DNA from: Pseudomonas sp. BBP2017
GTDB lineage: Bacteria; Pseudomonadota; Gammaproteobacteria; Pseudomonadales; Pseudomonadaceae
DNA: 64,000 nucleotides
Direction of reading: 5' to 3'
Assembly (NCBI RefSeq): GCF_003024385.1
Contig: NZ_PVZN01000001.1
Span: 124,001 to 188,000 of the forward strand
The notes beneath the pieces were generated by a model, which saw only the letters and a list, made by a program, of their open reading frames with translations, did not search any database and was not told the DNA's origin. Position numbers and translations under genes: made by a program. This document shows, in pieces, positions 16,946 through 26,795 of the stretch (position 1 is its first letter; every line of letters begins with the position of its first letter).

Positions 16946-18443
16946 CGGCCTGCTGAAATGGTTGGTGCCCGGAGTCCTGCTGGGCATCGTGCTGATCATC
17001 GTCAAATCCTGGATGGCCACGCCGGACGGCGAGCCCGCCCGCGATCCGGACAACGCCACGCTCAGCGCAGAACAGGCAAAAGCCTTGGGCATCGCAGGCG
17101 ATACCCCGCGCGATACCGTGGCCACGCTGATTGGCCAGGTCAAGGCGATGCGCAGCGAGATGCAGACGCTGAAGAAAGGCAACGATGCGCTGCAGACTGA
17201 GAACAACCGGCTGCGCACGCGCGAAGGCAACATTGACACGCGCATCCAGAGCACGCTGAGCAGTGTCACCCAACAGGTCACCGAGCAGCGCCAGCAAGCC
17301 ATCGATGCCCGGCAGAAGGCGGAGCAGCAGCACCGCGAGACCCAGGGGCTGCTGTCCAGACTCAAGGACCAGCTCACCGGCAAGCCAGCCGCAAAGTCGG
17401 ATATTCCTGCAGGCTTCGGTCTTGAACCGGGCGACGAGCAGCAGTTTGCAGGGGCTCAGGCACCGGCAGATGCGATGCAGTGGATCGAACCGTCGAATGC
17501 ACGCGTCGGGCAAGAGGACACCGCCAAAGCCGACGGTCCGCTGTCGTCGTTGACCTCGAAGTTCAAGGACCTGCACGGACTGGACAACAACACCATCGAC
17601 CGTGGTCAGGACCGTTTGCGTGCCGTCGCCAAAGGCGAGCGTGACCTGGAGAACGCCCAGGACCCTACCGAAGGCGCCAGGCCCGTTTACACCATCCCCG
17701 AGAACTCGACGTTGATGGGCTCGATCGCCATGACCGCGCTGATTGGCCGGGTGCCGGTAGACGGCACGGTGAATGACCCTTATCCGTTCAAGGTGCTGGT
17801 GGGGCCGGACAACCTCACCGCCAACGGGATCGACCTGCCGGACGTGGTCGGCGCGGTCATGAGCGGCACCGCCGCCGGCGACTGGACGCTGTCATGCGTG
17901 CGCGGCCAGGTCGAGTCGATCACTTTTGTCTTCAGCGACGGTACCGTCCGCACGGTGCCGCAGCCGCAGAAGGTCGTCAGCCGCAATCGCAGTAGCACCC
18001 AGACTTCGGACACCGAGAAGATCCGTGGTGGGTTGGGCTACATCTCCGATCCCTACGGCATTCCCTGCATTTCCGGCGAGCGCCGCTCCAACGCCCAGCA
18101 GTACCTGGGCAGCCAGAGCCTGATCACTGCGGCCGGTGCTGGCTTCGCCTCGGCCCTGGGCAGCGAGCAGACCAACACCTCGTTCATCAACTCGGCGAGC
18201 AGCAGCCTGGGGCTGACCCAGAACAGTGGCAACAGCGCGCTGAACTCGGTCATCAGCGGCGGCATCGGCGACATCCGTGACTGGATCAACAAGCTCTACG
18301 GCGAAGCCTTCGCCGCCATCTACGTGCCGCCCGGGGCCAAGGTGGCCTTGCACCTGGATCACGAAATCAGCATCGACTACGAACCCAAAGGCCGGAGAGT
18401 GAACCATGAAAGCCCATCCGTCTCGGTACTGGATCTGGATTAG
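16935..18443 (+). CDS. ICE core-complex protein, TIGR03752 family (TraB/VirB10-like)
   Basis: 502 residues. A single membrane helix (about 5-25) is followed by a coiled coil (about 60-145, Gln/Glu/Lys-rich) and, after residue 255, the VirB10-like beta domain beginning YTIPENSTLMGSIAMTALIG. Near the end, IYVPPGAKVALHLDHEI is typical. Proteins of this type span from inner to outer membrane and gate the channel. The reading frame overlaps both neighbours. Confidence 0.92.
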   Translation: MKANGLLKWLVPGVLLGIVLIIVKSWMATPDGEPARDPDNATLSAEQAKALGIAGDTPRDTVATLIGQVKAMRSEMQTLKKGNDALQTENNRLRTREGNIDTRIQSTLSSVTQQVTEQRQQAIDARQKAEQQHRETQGLLSRLKDQLTGKPAAKSDIPAGFGLEPGDEQQFAGAQAPADAMQWIEPSNARVGQEDTAKADGPLSSLTSKFKDLHGLDNNTIDRGQDRLRAVAKGERDLENAQDPTEGARPVYTIPENSTLMGSIAMTALIGRVPVDGTVNDPYPFKVLVGPDNLTANGIDLPDVVGAVMSGTAAGDWTLSCVRGQVESITFVFSDGTVRTVPQPQKVVSRNRSSTQTSDTEKIRGGLGYISDPYGIPCISGERRSNAQQYLGSQSLITAAGAGFASALGSEQTNTSFINSASSSLGLTQNSGNSALNSVISGGIGDIRDWINKLYGEAFAAIYVPPGAKVALHLDHEISIDYEPKGRRVNHESPSVSVLDLD

Positions 18444-18825
18444 CCTGCTGCTCAGCCTGCACCTGGCCGGCTGTTCCACCAGCAAGGAGGAAATGCTGCC
18501 CCATGGTGATCAAACCATGCTGGATATCTGGAACGGCGGTGGCTCGGTTGGCACCCAGCAGCAGTTGCAGGAGGCGCGTGGCGAGCTGCGTCGACCGGTA
18601 CTGGATCCCGAGCGCCTGATCAACGAGCAGAGCGCCTACACGCGCACGGCTGCCAACGAAATCCGCGCCCAGTTCCCGCGCCTGCCCAACCCGGACCTGG
18701 TCATGTACGTGTATCCGCACCTGGCCGGAACCCAACAGACACCGGTGCCTGGCTACTCGACCGTGTTCCCGTTGTACGAGAAGGTCCAGTACGCGCTGCC
18801 CGGCGAGCGCCTGGACGATCTGTGA
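18406..18825 (+). CDS. ICE lipoprotein, TIGR03751 family (TraV-like)
   Basis: 139 residues. A signal sequence ends in the lipobox LAGC (about residues 21-24), so Cys24 would be lipidated and the protein anchored in the outer membrane. The later NEIRAQFPRLPNPDLVMYVY is the family core. It is the TraV/VirB7-like partner of the TraB and TraK homologues encoded just upstream. Confidence 0.9.
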   Translation: MKAHPSRYWIWISLLLSLHLAGCSTSKEEMLPHGDQTMLDIWNGGGSVGTQQQLQEARGELRRPVLDPERLINEQSAYTRTAANEIRAQFPRLPNPDLVMYVYPHLAGTQQTPVPGYSTVFPLYEKVQYALPGERLDDL

Positions 18826-21566
18826 TGGCCGATGACACGAGTCGCGAACCGTCCCGCTGGAAGCCCTGGCGCGCGGCACAGCGTCGGCGCGCCACGCTGG
18901 CCGACGAGGCTGCCCAGTATGCGCACAACCCCAGCTTCGCCGACCACCTACCTTGGGTCGAGTATCTCGAGGAGCAGCAGTGCTTTCTGCTTGATGACAA
19001 CCGTTCGGTGGGCGCCGTGTTCGAGCTGCAGCCGATCGGCACCGAGGGCCGTGAACCCGAGTGGCTGATGGCGGCACGCGACGCCCTGGAAGATGCGCTG
19101 CAGGACAGCTTCGACGAGCTCGACCAGGCGCCCTGGGTGGTGCAGTTCTTCTGCCAGGACGACAGTGACTTTGCCCCGTACCTTGAACGCCTGGAGCGCT
19201 ACATCGCGCCGCGCGTGCGAGGTACGCAGTTCACCGAAGCCTTCCTTGCGTCGATGCAACGTCACCTTGAAGCCGTCGGCAAACCGGGCGGGTTGTTCGA
19301 CGACCATGTGGTGTCTCACCTCCCCTGGCGCGGCAGCAATCGGCGGATTCGCCTGGTGGTCTATCGCTGGCTCGGGGAGCAGGCCGACGAGGATGGGCAG
19401 AACCCAGTTCAGCTGTTGAACCGCACCTGCGACCGCTTGGTGGCCTCGCTGCAGGCCTGCGGGGTCAGCCCTCGACGGTTGACCGGGCGCGACTTCTACG
19501 CCTGGTTGCTGCCCTGGTTCAACCCAGCCCCTGCCCTCACCGGCGAATCCCCTGGCGCGTTCTATCGACGTGTGCCTTACCCAGAAGTGGATGACGGCGA
19601 GGAGCTGCCGCTGCCGTTCGACCACGATTTCGCCGAGCGGCTGTTCTTTCAGGAACCGCGCTCCGATAGCGAGCAGGGTCTGTGGTACTTCGATCAGCAG
19701 CCGCACGCCGTGATGGTGGTCGACAAGCTGCGCAGGCCACCGCATATCGGCCAGCTGACCGGCGAAACACGCAAGGCCGAGGCGTTGAACGCCTTGTTTG
19801 ATCAGTTACCTGAGCAGGCGGTGATGAGCCTGACCTTGGTGATCACGCCCCAGGATGTGCTCGAAGAGCAGCTCAACCGCCTGGCGCGCAAAGCCATCGG
19901 CGAGAACCTCGCCTCGACCCAGACCCGCCAGAACGTGGAAGAAGCGCGCGCGCTGATCGGACGCCAGCACAAGCTGTACCGCAGCACCCTGGCACTGTAC
20001 CTGCGCGGCGCCGATGAACAGCAGCTGCGCCAGCGCTCTGTCCAGGCTGCCAATGTCCTGCTCGGCGCTGGCCTGCAGCCGGTGCGCGAGGGTGATGAAG
20101 TCGCCGCCTGCAACAGTTACCTGCGCTGGTTGCCGATGGTCTACAACCCGGCGCGGGACACACGCAATTGGTACACCCGGCTGCTGTTTGCCCAGCACGT
20201 CGCCAACCTGCTACCGCTCTGGGGGCGCAGCATCGGTACCGGCAACCCGGGGATCACCTTCTTCAACCGGGGTGGCGCGCCACTGTCATTCGACCCGCTG
20301 TCGCGCTTCGACCGCTCGATGAATGGTCACCTGCTGTTGTTCGGCCCGACCGGTGCCGGCAAGTCGGCCACCCTGGTTTCAATCCTGATGCAGGTCATGG
20401 CGGTGTACCGGCCGCGACTGTTCATCGTTGAAGCCGGCAACTCTTTTGGCCTGCAGGGCGACTACTTCGCCACCCTCGGACTTTCCGTCAACAAGGTTCA
20501 GCTCAAACCGGGCAGTGATGTGAGCCTGGCGCCGTTCGCCCATGCCCGGCGCCTGATCGAACATCCGGACCAGGTCGCCAGTCTGTCGACCGAAGACCTG
20601 GATGAGGCTGCTCCGGACAGTGACGAGCAGCGCGATGTGCTGGGCGAGCTGGAGATCACTGCGCGGCTGATGATCACCGGCGGCGAAGCCAAAGAAGAGG
20701 CGCGCCTGACCCGGGCGGACCGCAGCCTGATCCGCGAGTGCATCCTCGATGCCACCCGACACTGCGCGACGACTGAGCAGCAAGTGCTGACCCGGCATGT
20801 CCGCGATGCCCTGCGCAAAGTCGCCAGCGACACCCATCTGCCCGACAAACGCCGTGAGCGAGCTCAGGAGATGGCTGAGTCCATCGACCTGTTCTGTCAG
20901 GGTTTTGAGGGCGCCTTGTTCGACCGGCCCGGCACACCCTGGCCGGAAAGCGACGTGACGATCGTCGACCTCGCCACCTATGCCCGTGAGGGTTACGAGG
21001 CGCAAATGTCGATCAGCTACATCAGCCTGATGAACACGGTGAACAACATCGCCGAGCGCGATCAGTACCTGGGGCGTCCAATCATCATGGTCACCGATGA
21101 AGGCCACATCATCACTAAGAACCCGCTGCTGGCTCCCTTCGTGGTCAAGGGTACGAAGATGTGGCGCAAGCTCGGCGCCTGGTTCTGGCTGGCGACGCAG
21201 AACATGGCTGACTTGCCCGACGCGGCGCAGACCATGCTCAACATGATCGAATGGTGGATCTGCTTAAACATGCCGCCGGCGGAAATCGAGGAGATCGCTC
21301 GCTTCAAAAAACTCACGCCGGCACAGAAGGCGCTGCTGCTCTCCGCGAGCAAGGCCTCGGGCAAATACACCGAGGGCGTGGTCCTGTCGAAGAATCTGGA
21401 GACTTTATTCCGCGCGGTACCACCGAGCCTGTACCTCGCGTTGGCCATGACCGAGCCCGAAGAAAAAGCTCAGCGCTGGCGATTGATGGAAGAGCACCAG
21501 CAGTCTGAGCTGGAGGCCGCCCTGCAGGTCGCAGCGGAGATTGATCGCCTGCGCGGCATGTCGTGA
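18825..21566 (+). CDS. conjugative transfer ATPase, TIGR03744 family (TraC/VirB4-like)
   Basis: 913 residues; start ATG 18825 overlaps the previous stop by one base (a GTG at 18822 is possible). The C-terminal ATPase domain has Walker A GPTGAGKS (507-514) and Walker B IIMVTDEGHIIT (D758, E759). The N-terminal half is the VirB4/TraC platform domain. It powers pilus assembly and channel function at the inner membrane. A 220-bp gap follows where PFGI-1 elements usually have a small TIGR03757 gene; none is present here. Confidence 0.93.
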   Translation: MADDTSREPSRWKPWRAAQRRRATLADEAAQYAHNPSFADHLPWVEYLEEQQCFLLDDNRSVGAVFELQPIGTEGREPEWLMAARDALEDALQDSFDELDQAPWVVQFFCQDDSDFAPYLERLERYIAPRVRGTQFTEAFLASMQRHLEAVGKPGGLFDDHVVSHLPWRGSNRRIRLVVYRWLGEQADEDGQNPVQLLNRTCDRLVASLQACGVSPRRLTGRDFYAWLLPWFNPAPALTGESPGAFYRRVPYPEVDDGEELPLPFDHDFAERLFFQEPRSDSEQGLWYFDQQPHAVMVVDKLRRPPHIGQLTGETRKAEALNALFDQLPEQAVMSLTLVITPQDVLEEQLNRLARKAIGENLASTQTRQNVEEARALIGRQHKLYRSTLALYLRGADEQQLRQRSVQAANVLLGAGLQPVREGDEVAACNSYLRWLPMVYNPARDTRNWYTRLLFAQHVANLLPLWGRSIGTGNPGITFFNRGGAPLSFDPLSRFDRSMNGHLLLFGPTGAGKSATLVSILMQVMAVYRPRLFIVEAGNSFGLQGDYFATLGLSVNKVQLKPGSDVSLAPFAHARRLIEHPDQVASLSTEDLDEAAPDSDEQRDVLGELEITARLMITGGEAKEEARLTRADRSLIRECILDATRHCATTEQQVLTRHVRDALRKVASDTHLPDKRRERAQEMAESIDLFCQGFEGALFDRPGTPWPESDVTIVDLATYAREGYEAQMSISYISLMNTVNNIAERDQYLGRPIIMVTDEGHIITKNPLLAPFVVKGTKMWRKLGAWFWLATQNMADLPDAAQTMLNMIEWWICLNMPPAEIEEIARFKKLTPAQKALLLSASKASGKYTEGVVLSKNLETLFRAVPPSLYLALAMTEPEEKAQRWRLMEEHQQSELEAALQVAAEIDRLRGMS

Positions 21567-21666
21567 ACGACACCGTCATGGCAATTCGAGCCCCTCTGTT
21601 CAGCAAAAACCGACAAGAGCACATTTGTACTCCTCCGGCATTTTGCTTATCTCGCGCCGCTAAATC

Positions 21667-21713
21667 GAGGGCCCGACAAAACCGATCACTCCGGACTCGG
21701 TTTGTCCGCCCTC
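21667..21713. repeat. long imperfect inverted repeat
   Basis: GAGGGCCCGACAAAACCGA pairs with TCGGTTTGTCCGCCCTC across an 11-base loop, with two mismatches or bulges. It lies in the gap where the TIGR03757 gene is expected. It may be a REP-like palindrome, or may limit transcription between the ATPase and the downstream genes; no T-run follows. Confidence 0.5.
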
Positions 21714-21786
21714 CTCCAGTACCGGATCCGGGATGCTGAAACTTGGCGCACGGATGCACACCGCTGCCACCTGCCGAGCGTTGCCC

Positions 21787-22764
21787 ATGAACGTGATCGC
21801 CCCCACACGAATCAGATCAAGAAGTCTCAATAAAGCTCGCCGTGGCCGTGCATTCACCGCAGCCGTTTTGCTGGTCGCTGCCGAGCAGTGCCTGGCATTG
21901 ACCACGCCTGCCATTATCGCCTCCGTCACTTCGCTGCAGTGCCTGGAGTATCGGGTCGTCGGGATCTGCTATTGGCTGCTCTGCACGCCGTTCGGCTGCA
22001 CCGTGCGAACTTCACCGAAGATCCGTCACTTCATCCCCGAGCTGGTGGTGTCGAGCTATGCCGACACCGGCGGCAATCCCTGGAGCGAGATGTCAGCGCT
22101 GTCGACGCCGATGCCGGCGTCGCAAGGGGGTGGCAACCTGATCACACCTTCGCCGCAGCGCGATAACCTGCCACGGTTCAAGAATGTCGACGGCATTGGG
22201 CATCCCGGCGGGGCAGCCCTGACGGCCTTGGCGCACACGTTCGGCTATGCATGCCCTAGCGGAGCTGTGCCTTTTGCGCCCTACTACCTCAGCACACTCG
22301 ACCCACTGGCGTGGCGCCAGGCCGTTCCCGAATCCGTCTACCCGCAGGCACTGGTCCCAGGGATGCGCGAGATCGGCAACCAGGCACTCGGCGACATGTG
22401 GGGCAGCGTCTACCCTCGCCACGGTTTTCTGGTGCAGCCCGATGATTTCAAGGCGGCTGCCGTGATAGCCCAGCGCGCCAGCGACGTCATCACCCGCGTC
22501 GGCCAGCCGCACGTTTATCTGCCGCTGCAGCCGATGCCGGCTCCCGGCTATTGGCCGCCGCAGCCGGTGATGGAGAACAACGTCAACAACCACCGCTGGC
22601 AATTACTTACCCCGGTAGTCCAGAACACCTGCGCCATCTTCCCCAGCGAGACGATCCAGAACACCGACGGTGCCTACGCCTGGTCGCTGTGGCGGCCCTA
22701 CCGCTGCTGCCAGCGTATGGGCCAGACGTTTCTGTTCAGCATCGACTTTGATGGAGGCCAATGA
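21787..22764 (+). CDS. ICE protein, TIGR03756 family (TraU-like)
   Basis: 325 residues from the ATG at 21787, chosen because it gives a plain signal peptide ending near EQCLA; an in-frame ATG at 21733 would add 18 residues. The mature start ALTTPAIIASVTSLQC and the motif YRVVGICYWLLCTPFGC are those of TraU-like proteins, which are exported, cysteine-rich and act in mating-pair stabilisation. Near the end, NTDGAYAWSLWRPYRCC is also typical. Confidence 0.9.
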   Translation: MNVIAPTRIRSRSLNKARRGRAFTAAVLLVAAEQCLALTTPAIIASVTSLQCLEYRVVGICYWLLCTPFGCTVRTSPKIRHFIPELVVSSYADTGGNPWSEMSALSTPMPASQGGGNLITPSPQRDNLPRFKNVDGIGHPGGAALTALAHTFGYACPSGAVPFAPYYLSTLDPLAWRQAVPESVYPQALVPGMREIGNQALGDMWGSVYPRHGFLVQPDDFKAAAVIAQRASDVITRVGQPHVYLPLQPMPAPGYWPPQPVMENNVNNHRWQLLTPVVQNTCAIFPSETIQNTDGAYAWSLWRPYRCCQRMGQTFLFSIDFDGGQ

Positions 22765-24119
22765 TGAACAACTTCGCGCTCGGATTGGTGTGCTTCCTCG
22801 TGTGCGCCGCGGGCTACGCCGCTGAGAACGGCTACCACCTCGGTGACCAGGCCCCGGTCCTCGACGACCGCGTGATGTACACCATCGGCGGCGGTTCGGC
22901 GGCGGGAGCGCCCTCCTCGCTCTACCGCCCCAATGGCCTCGGCGTGGGCATGTCCTGGCGCGCCAACATGATGTGCGGAAACATGAACCTTTCGAACACT
23001 CTGCAGAACCAGCTCAATGGTGCCACCCAGGGCTTCCAGCAGATCATGGGCAACGTCATCCAGAACGCCACGCAGGCAGTGATGTCGCTACCGGCGATGA
23101 TCATCCAGCGCGCCAACCCCGGGTTGTATGAGCTCCTGAGCAATGGCGTGTTGCAGGGTCGCATCGACTTCGATCGTTCCAAGCTCACGTGCCAGGCGAT
23201 GGCGGCGAAAATGGCCGACAAGGTCGACCAAGCCGGCTGGGGCGCGCTGGCCCAGAACCAGGAGATGCAGCACAACCTCGAGCAGTCCGGCGGTGATGCC
23301 GTAATGGCGGTAAAGGACACCGAATCGAACAACGGCAACAACGGCGTCAGCTGGGTCGGTGGGCAGAAGGCTGGCGGCAATGGCCAGCACCCTATCCGGG
23401 TGACGTCTGACGTGGTCAAAGCTGGCTACAACCTGCTGCACAACAGGGCCGTCGAGGACACCTCGGCCGTCGGCTCGGGCTGCCAGAATGGCGCTATCTG
23501 CCAAGCCTGGTCGAGCCCCGAGGAGGCTTCCGAGTGGGCGACGCGTGTGCTCGGTGAAACCGAGGTGGAGACCTGCGATGACTGCGAGACGCTGCGCGTA
23601 ACTGCTGGGACGGGCCTGTCGCCGCTGATCCAGGAAACCTACGCGGAACACCTGGAAGGCCTGCAGCGCATGGTCTCGGGCGCCGACCAGCCCAGCCCGG
23701 AGAACCTCGGCAAAGTCTCCAGCCCATTATTGCAGGTCTCCCGCGGCGTCATTGAGGGGCTGCGCGATGACCCTGACCAGAACCTGCTGGCCCGACGCTT
23801 GGCCAGTGAGACCGCACTGTCCAGCGTGATCTACAAGGCGATGCTGCTGCAGCGCACGCTGTTCGCCGGCAGCCATGAGCCCAATGTGGCTTCGGCACAG
23901 CCCGCCACCACCGCCCTCAACAGCAACGTCGAAACCCTGGAGCGTGAGATTCGCCTGCTGCAAACCGAGCTGGAGGTACGCCAGTCGCTGGCCACCAATA
24001 CCGCCAGCCTGGTCCTCGATCGCCACGCCGGCGGCGCCGACGCCTCGCGCAGCATCAATCAGCGCGACCCGGAGCCAGACCGACTGCGCCGGGCTGAACA
24101 GGAGAGGAGCACGCCATGA
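22761..24119 (+). CDS. ICE protein, TIGR03755 family (TraH-like)
   Basis: 452 residues starting in an ATGA overlap with the TraU-like gene. The signal peptide ends near AAGYA (about residue 20). The mature protein has MSWRANMMCGNMNLSNTLQN and a helical region to its end, with CDDC near residue 275. Like TraH it is probably a periplasmic partner of the TraU-like protein in mating-pair stabilisation. Confidence 0.9.
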   Translation: MMNNFALGLVCFLVCAAGYAAENGYHLGDQAPVLDDRVMYTIGGGSAAGAPSSLYRPNGLGVGMSWRANMMCGNMNLSNTLQNQLNGATQGFQQIMGNVIQNATQAVMSLPAMIIQRANPGLYELLSNGVLQGRIDFDRSKLTCQAMAAKMADKVDQAGWGALAQNQEMQHNLEQSGGDAVMAVKDTESNNGNNGVSWVGGQKAGGNGQHPIRVTSDVVKAGYNLLHNRAVEDTSAVGSGCQNGAICQAWSSPEEASEWATRVLGETEVETCDDCETLRVTAGTGLSPLIQETYAEHLEGLQRMVSGADQPSPENLGKVSSPLLQVSRGVIEGLRDDPDQNLLARRLASETALSSVIYKAMLLQRTLFAGSHEPNVASAQPATTALNSNVETLEREIRLLQTELEVRQSLATNTASLVLDRHAGGADASRSINQRDPEPDRLRRAEQERSTP

Positions 24120-24421
24120 TTACGTTATCTATGAGATCCCTGATCATCCAAGTGCTGCTGATCCTCGGCACCCTGCTGGTCATATTGCTGATTGCCTGGA
24201 TAGCACTGCAACTGCCCGCCACCCAATTGGATTGGCTCGCACCAGCGCGAGCAACTGCCACCTACTTCGCGTGGTGGCGCGCTCTGCTGTACGCCCTGAT
24301 CTCCGCCGGTTGGGCCGCAGCGTTGCGTATGCGGGCTGCGCCTGTGGACCAGCAACGGCTAAAGAGTCTGGGGTTGATCGGCTTCAGCTCTATCATCTTG
24401 GTCGAACTGTCTCGCGTGTGA
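24116..24421 (+). CDS. small ICE membrane protein
   Basis: 101 residues starting in a 4-bp overlap with the previous gene. Three hydrophobic segments lie at about 8-32, 48-66 and 83-98. There is no known domain, but a small membrane protein sits between the TIGR03755 and TraG genes in many related ICEs, which supports a transfer role. Confidence 0.7.
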   Translation: MITLSMRSLIIQVLLILGTLLVILLIAWIALQLPATQLDWLAPARATATYFAWWRALLYALISAGWAAALRMRAAPVDQQRLKSLGLIGFSSIILVELSRV

Positions 24422-24431
24422 GGTGGCAGCC

Positions 24432-25970
24432 ATGAACATGAGCACCAACAGCTACCTCGAGTACTACCTGTCGCTGCTGGCCTGGATCATCAACAACGGC
24501 ATCTGGAACACGCTGGCGGACACCGGGCTGTTCGCCGCCCCCTTCGGCGCGATCATCCTGCAGGAATGGCTGTCGGCCCGCCAGCAGGGTGCCGACGAGG
24601 GCAACAAGGGCCTGCTGTCGATCCCTCGCGTCGAGAACCGGCTGTGGATGAGCTACGTGGTCATTCTGTTTGGCTGCATGCCGTTCTTCCCGCTGAACCT
24701 GTCCTCGGTGACCTTCGACGATGCGGCGAGCCAGCGCTGTGGTGTATCCATGGCCAGGCCCGCCGACACGGCCTGGGGCACGACCTTCAATACCATCGGT
24801 GACAGGTCAGCAAACGTGCCGGTGTGGTGGTTCCTCGTGCATGCCATGAGCAAGGGCATGACCGCCGCAGCGACCGCGTCGATTCCCTGCGCGCCCGACA
24901 TCCGCGCGATGCGCATGGAGATCGACAGTTCGCGGATCAACGACCAGGTGCTGCTGCAGGAAGTCGCTGACTTCACCCGGGACTGTTACGGCTTTTCGCG
25001 CTCACGGCTGTTCACCAATCGCCCCGAGCTGGACGAATCGCAGAGCTACGACGCGTCCTGGATTGGCTCGACCTACCTGCTCAACACGCCGGGATATTAC
25101 GATACCGATCGCTCGCGAATGCCCAGGGTCGATTGGCCATACGAAGAGACGAGAGACACCTCCCTACCCCAGCTCGACAACGGCGCCGGCTACCCCACCT
25201 GCAAGCAGTGGTGGAGCGATAGCACGATCGGACTGCGCGATCGCTTGGTGGCCGAGCTTGATCCATCACTGTTATCGCAGCTACGGGGATGGCTGACCGG
25301 GCGCACCTCTACGGAGGTCGAAGACGCCACCTTGCGCGAGCTGGTGAGCCCACGGCAGCAGTCATTGAACATGGCGCCTGGGCAGGTGTTCCAGGACTAC
25401 GGCAGTAGCGCGCGGGGCGGTTCGCTGACGCAAGGCCTGAACAACCTGGCCACCAACACCGGCCTGGCCCTGGGCTCGTTCAGTAACTTCCCGGCGATGA
25501 ATGCGCTGCGCGCGGCATTGCCGATGGTCCAGGCCTTTCTGATCATGGGCACAATCATCAGCCTGCCGCTGGTGCTGCTAATCAGCACCTACCAACTCAA
25601 GGCGCTCATGACGATCACATTCGCGCTGTTCACCCTGCACATGCTCACCTTCTGGTGGGAGCTCGCGCGCTGGATCGACTCGAGCATGCTCGAAACACTG
25701 TACAACCAAGTTTCTGCCACAGACCAAGCGCTGTTGTCGTTGCCGACAGCAGGGTTCATGGATGGGACAGTCACCGCTCAGGTGATCGAGTACGTAATGG
25801 GTGCAATGTTCGTAGTACTGCCGATGTTTTTCCTCGGCGTAATGAGCTGGGCGGGATACAACGTGGGTAGCGGTATGCAAACGCTCCTCACCCGGGGGAC
25901 GGAAGGTGCTCAGGTACAAGCAGAAAAGGGATCTTCACAGGTCATGTCCGGTGCCCGCAGACTGAAATAA
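24432..25970 (+). CDS. traG: TraG-like mating-pair protein (TraG_N domain)
   Basis: 512 residues from ATG 24432 (MSTNSYLEYYLSLL), with a GTG 9 bp earlier as alternative. Membrane helices lie near 15-45, 70-92, 370-400 and 455-480. The middle part is a large periplasmic domain with RLFTNRPELDESQSYDASW. TraG-N proteins act in pilus assembly and mating-pair stabilisation at the inner membrane. It ends the main transfer operon; the next gene is on the opposite strand. Confidence 0.9.
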   Translation: MNMSTNSYLEYYLSLLAWIINNGIWNTLADTGLFAAPFGAIILQEWLSARQQGADEGNKGLLSIPRVENRLWMSYVVILFGCMPFFPLNLSSVTFDDAASQRCGVSMARPADTAWGTTFNTIGDRSANVPVWWFLVHAMSKGMTAAATASIPCAPDIRAMRMEIDSSRINDQVLLQEVADFTRDCYGFSRSRLFTNRPELDESQSYDASWIGSTYLLNTPGYYDTDRSRMPRVDWPYEETRDTSLPQLDNGAGYPTCKQWWSDSTIGLRDRLVAELDPSLLSQLRGWLTGRTSTEVEDATLRELVSPRQQSLNMAPGQVFQDYGSSARGGSLTQGLNNLATNTGLALGSFSNFPAMNALRAALPMVQAFLIMGTIISLPLVLLISTYQLKALMTITFALFTLHMLTFWWELARWIDSSMLETLYNQVSATDQALLSLPTAGFMDGTVTAQVIEYVMGAMFVVLPMFFLGVMSWAGYNVGSGMQTLLTRGTEGAQVQAEKGSSQVMSGARRLK

Positions 25971-25974
25971 TCAA

Positions 25975-26331
25975 TCACCTGGGGGCTCCATTGTCGTCGT
26001 ACATTTCAGGGAATCTGAGATGATGTCGAGGGTGGCTCATTTCATGAATCCGGGGCTGACTATCAGTACTGATTGGCAGCGCAGCAATGGTCCATACAGC
26101 AAGTATCCCGAGCGCGAGAGAAATCGCAACTGAAGCAACGGCGAGCATCAGGATCAACTTGAATACATAAAAGCCAATTTTGCGATACTTAAACGGCACG
26201 GAGGCCAAAACGCCGGAGTTCAAAACCCTGGATTCGAATCTGTTCACCACTCGACCAGCACCAACCGCAGCGCGAATAAAATACTTGCCGATGCCGGTCC
26301 GGCCAGAAGTCGAAGATGCTGGAGTCGACAT
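25975..26331 (-). CDS. DUF3742-like membrane protein
   Basis: 118 residues from the ATG at 26331 (MSTPASSTSGRTG); a longer frame to 26370 is possible. A basic amphipathic stretch (about 10-50) precedes one long hydrophobic region (about 51-82) and a polar tail. Position, size and layout match the DUF3742 proteins that follow traG on the opposite strand in this ICE class, though the sequence match is by eye only. It is convergent with traG with a gap of 4 bp. Confidence 0.6.
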   Translation of the reverse strand: MSTPASSTSGRTGIGKYFIRAAVGAGRVVNRFESRVLNSGVLASVPFKYRKIGFYVFKLILMLAVASVAISLALGILAVWTIAALPISTDSQPRIHEMSHPRHHLRFPEMYDDNGAPR

Positions 26332-26403
26332 TTGATTGCCTCCGATACCCGTCACTGCGATCGCGGCCAAGCCGCTAGCGCCAATTTGGATCCAAGCTCT
26401 AGC

Positions 26404-26604
26404 TTACTCCTCCATCGCTAAATTCCTTGACCGTTGATCACTTGGACAACGCGAATTATCTCCGATGGCGCTCATTGGATCGCGAACACTGACTCCACCC
26501 CAAAAGCCATTGACGCTATATCGGTTCGCTTGGTACACCAATTGTGCAATCGCTGGTTTTCCAGCACCCCAGGTAGCCATAACCTTTGAGGCTACGTCAC
26601 GCAT
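26404..26604 (-). CDS. possible small unknown protein
   Basis: 66 codons, MRDVASKVMATWGAGKPAI onward, with no recognised domain and no clear ribosome binding site. It could be a remnant or chance frame between the DUF3742-like and DUF3085 genes. Listed because the stretch 26332-26795 would otherwise be empty. Confidence 0.25.
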   Translation of the reverse strand: MRDVASKVMATWGAGKPAIAQLVYQANRYSVNGFWGGVSVRDPMSAIGDNSRCPSDQRSRNLAMEE

Positions 26605-26795
26605 GTGATGGTTACCCCGAAATGCGATACGCGTTCGGCAGCTCGCATGGTCACCGTTCCCCGGTGATGAACGCCTTCTAATCCCCCGGGTTCACTGAAC
26701 CTGCGTCTTCGTTGCACCCTACTCACATCCATTCCAGTGCTGGGAACTCTCCCACACGGGGTGACGTTCCTCCGCACCCTCTGGAGGATCTCATC

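Noticed and set aside
16187..17383. 398-codon minus-strand open frame opposite the TraK/TraB-like genes
   Set aside because: It is a shadow of GC-rich plus-strand genes with clear family motifs and correct operon overlaps; its own product is low-complexity Ser/Arg/Cys sequence.
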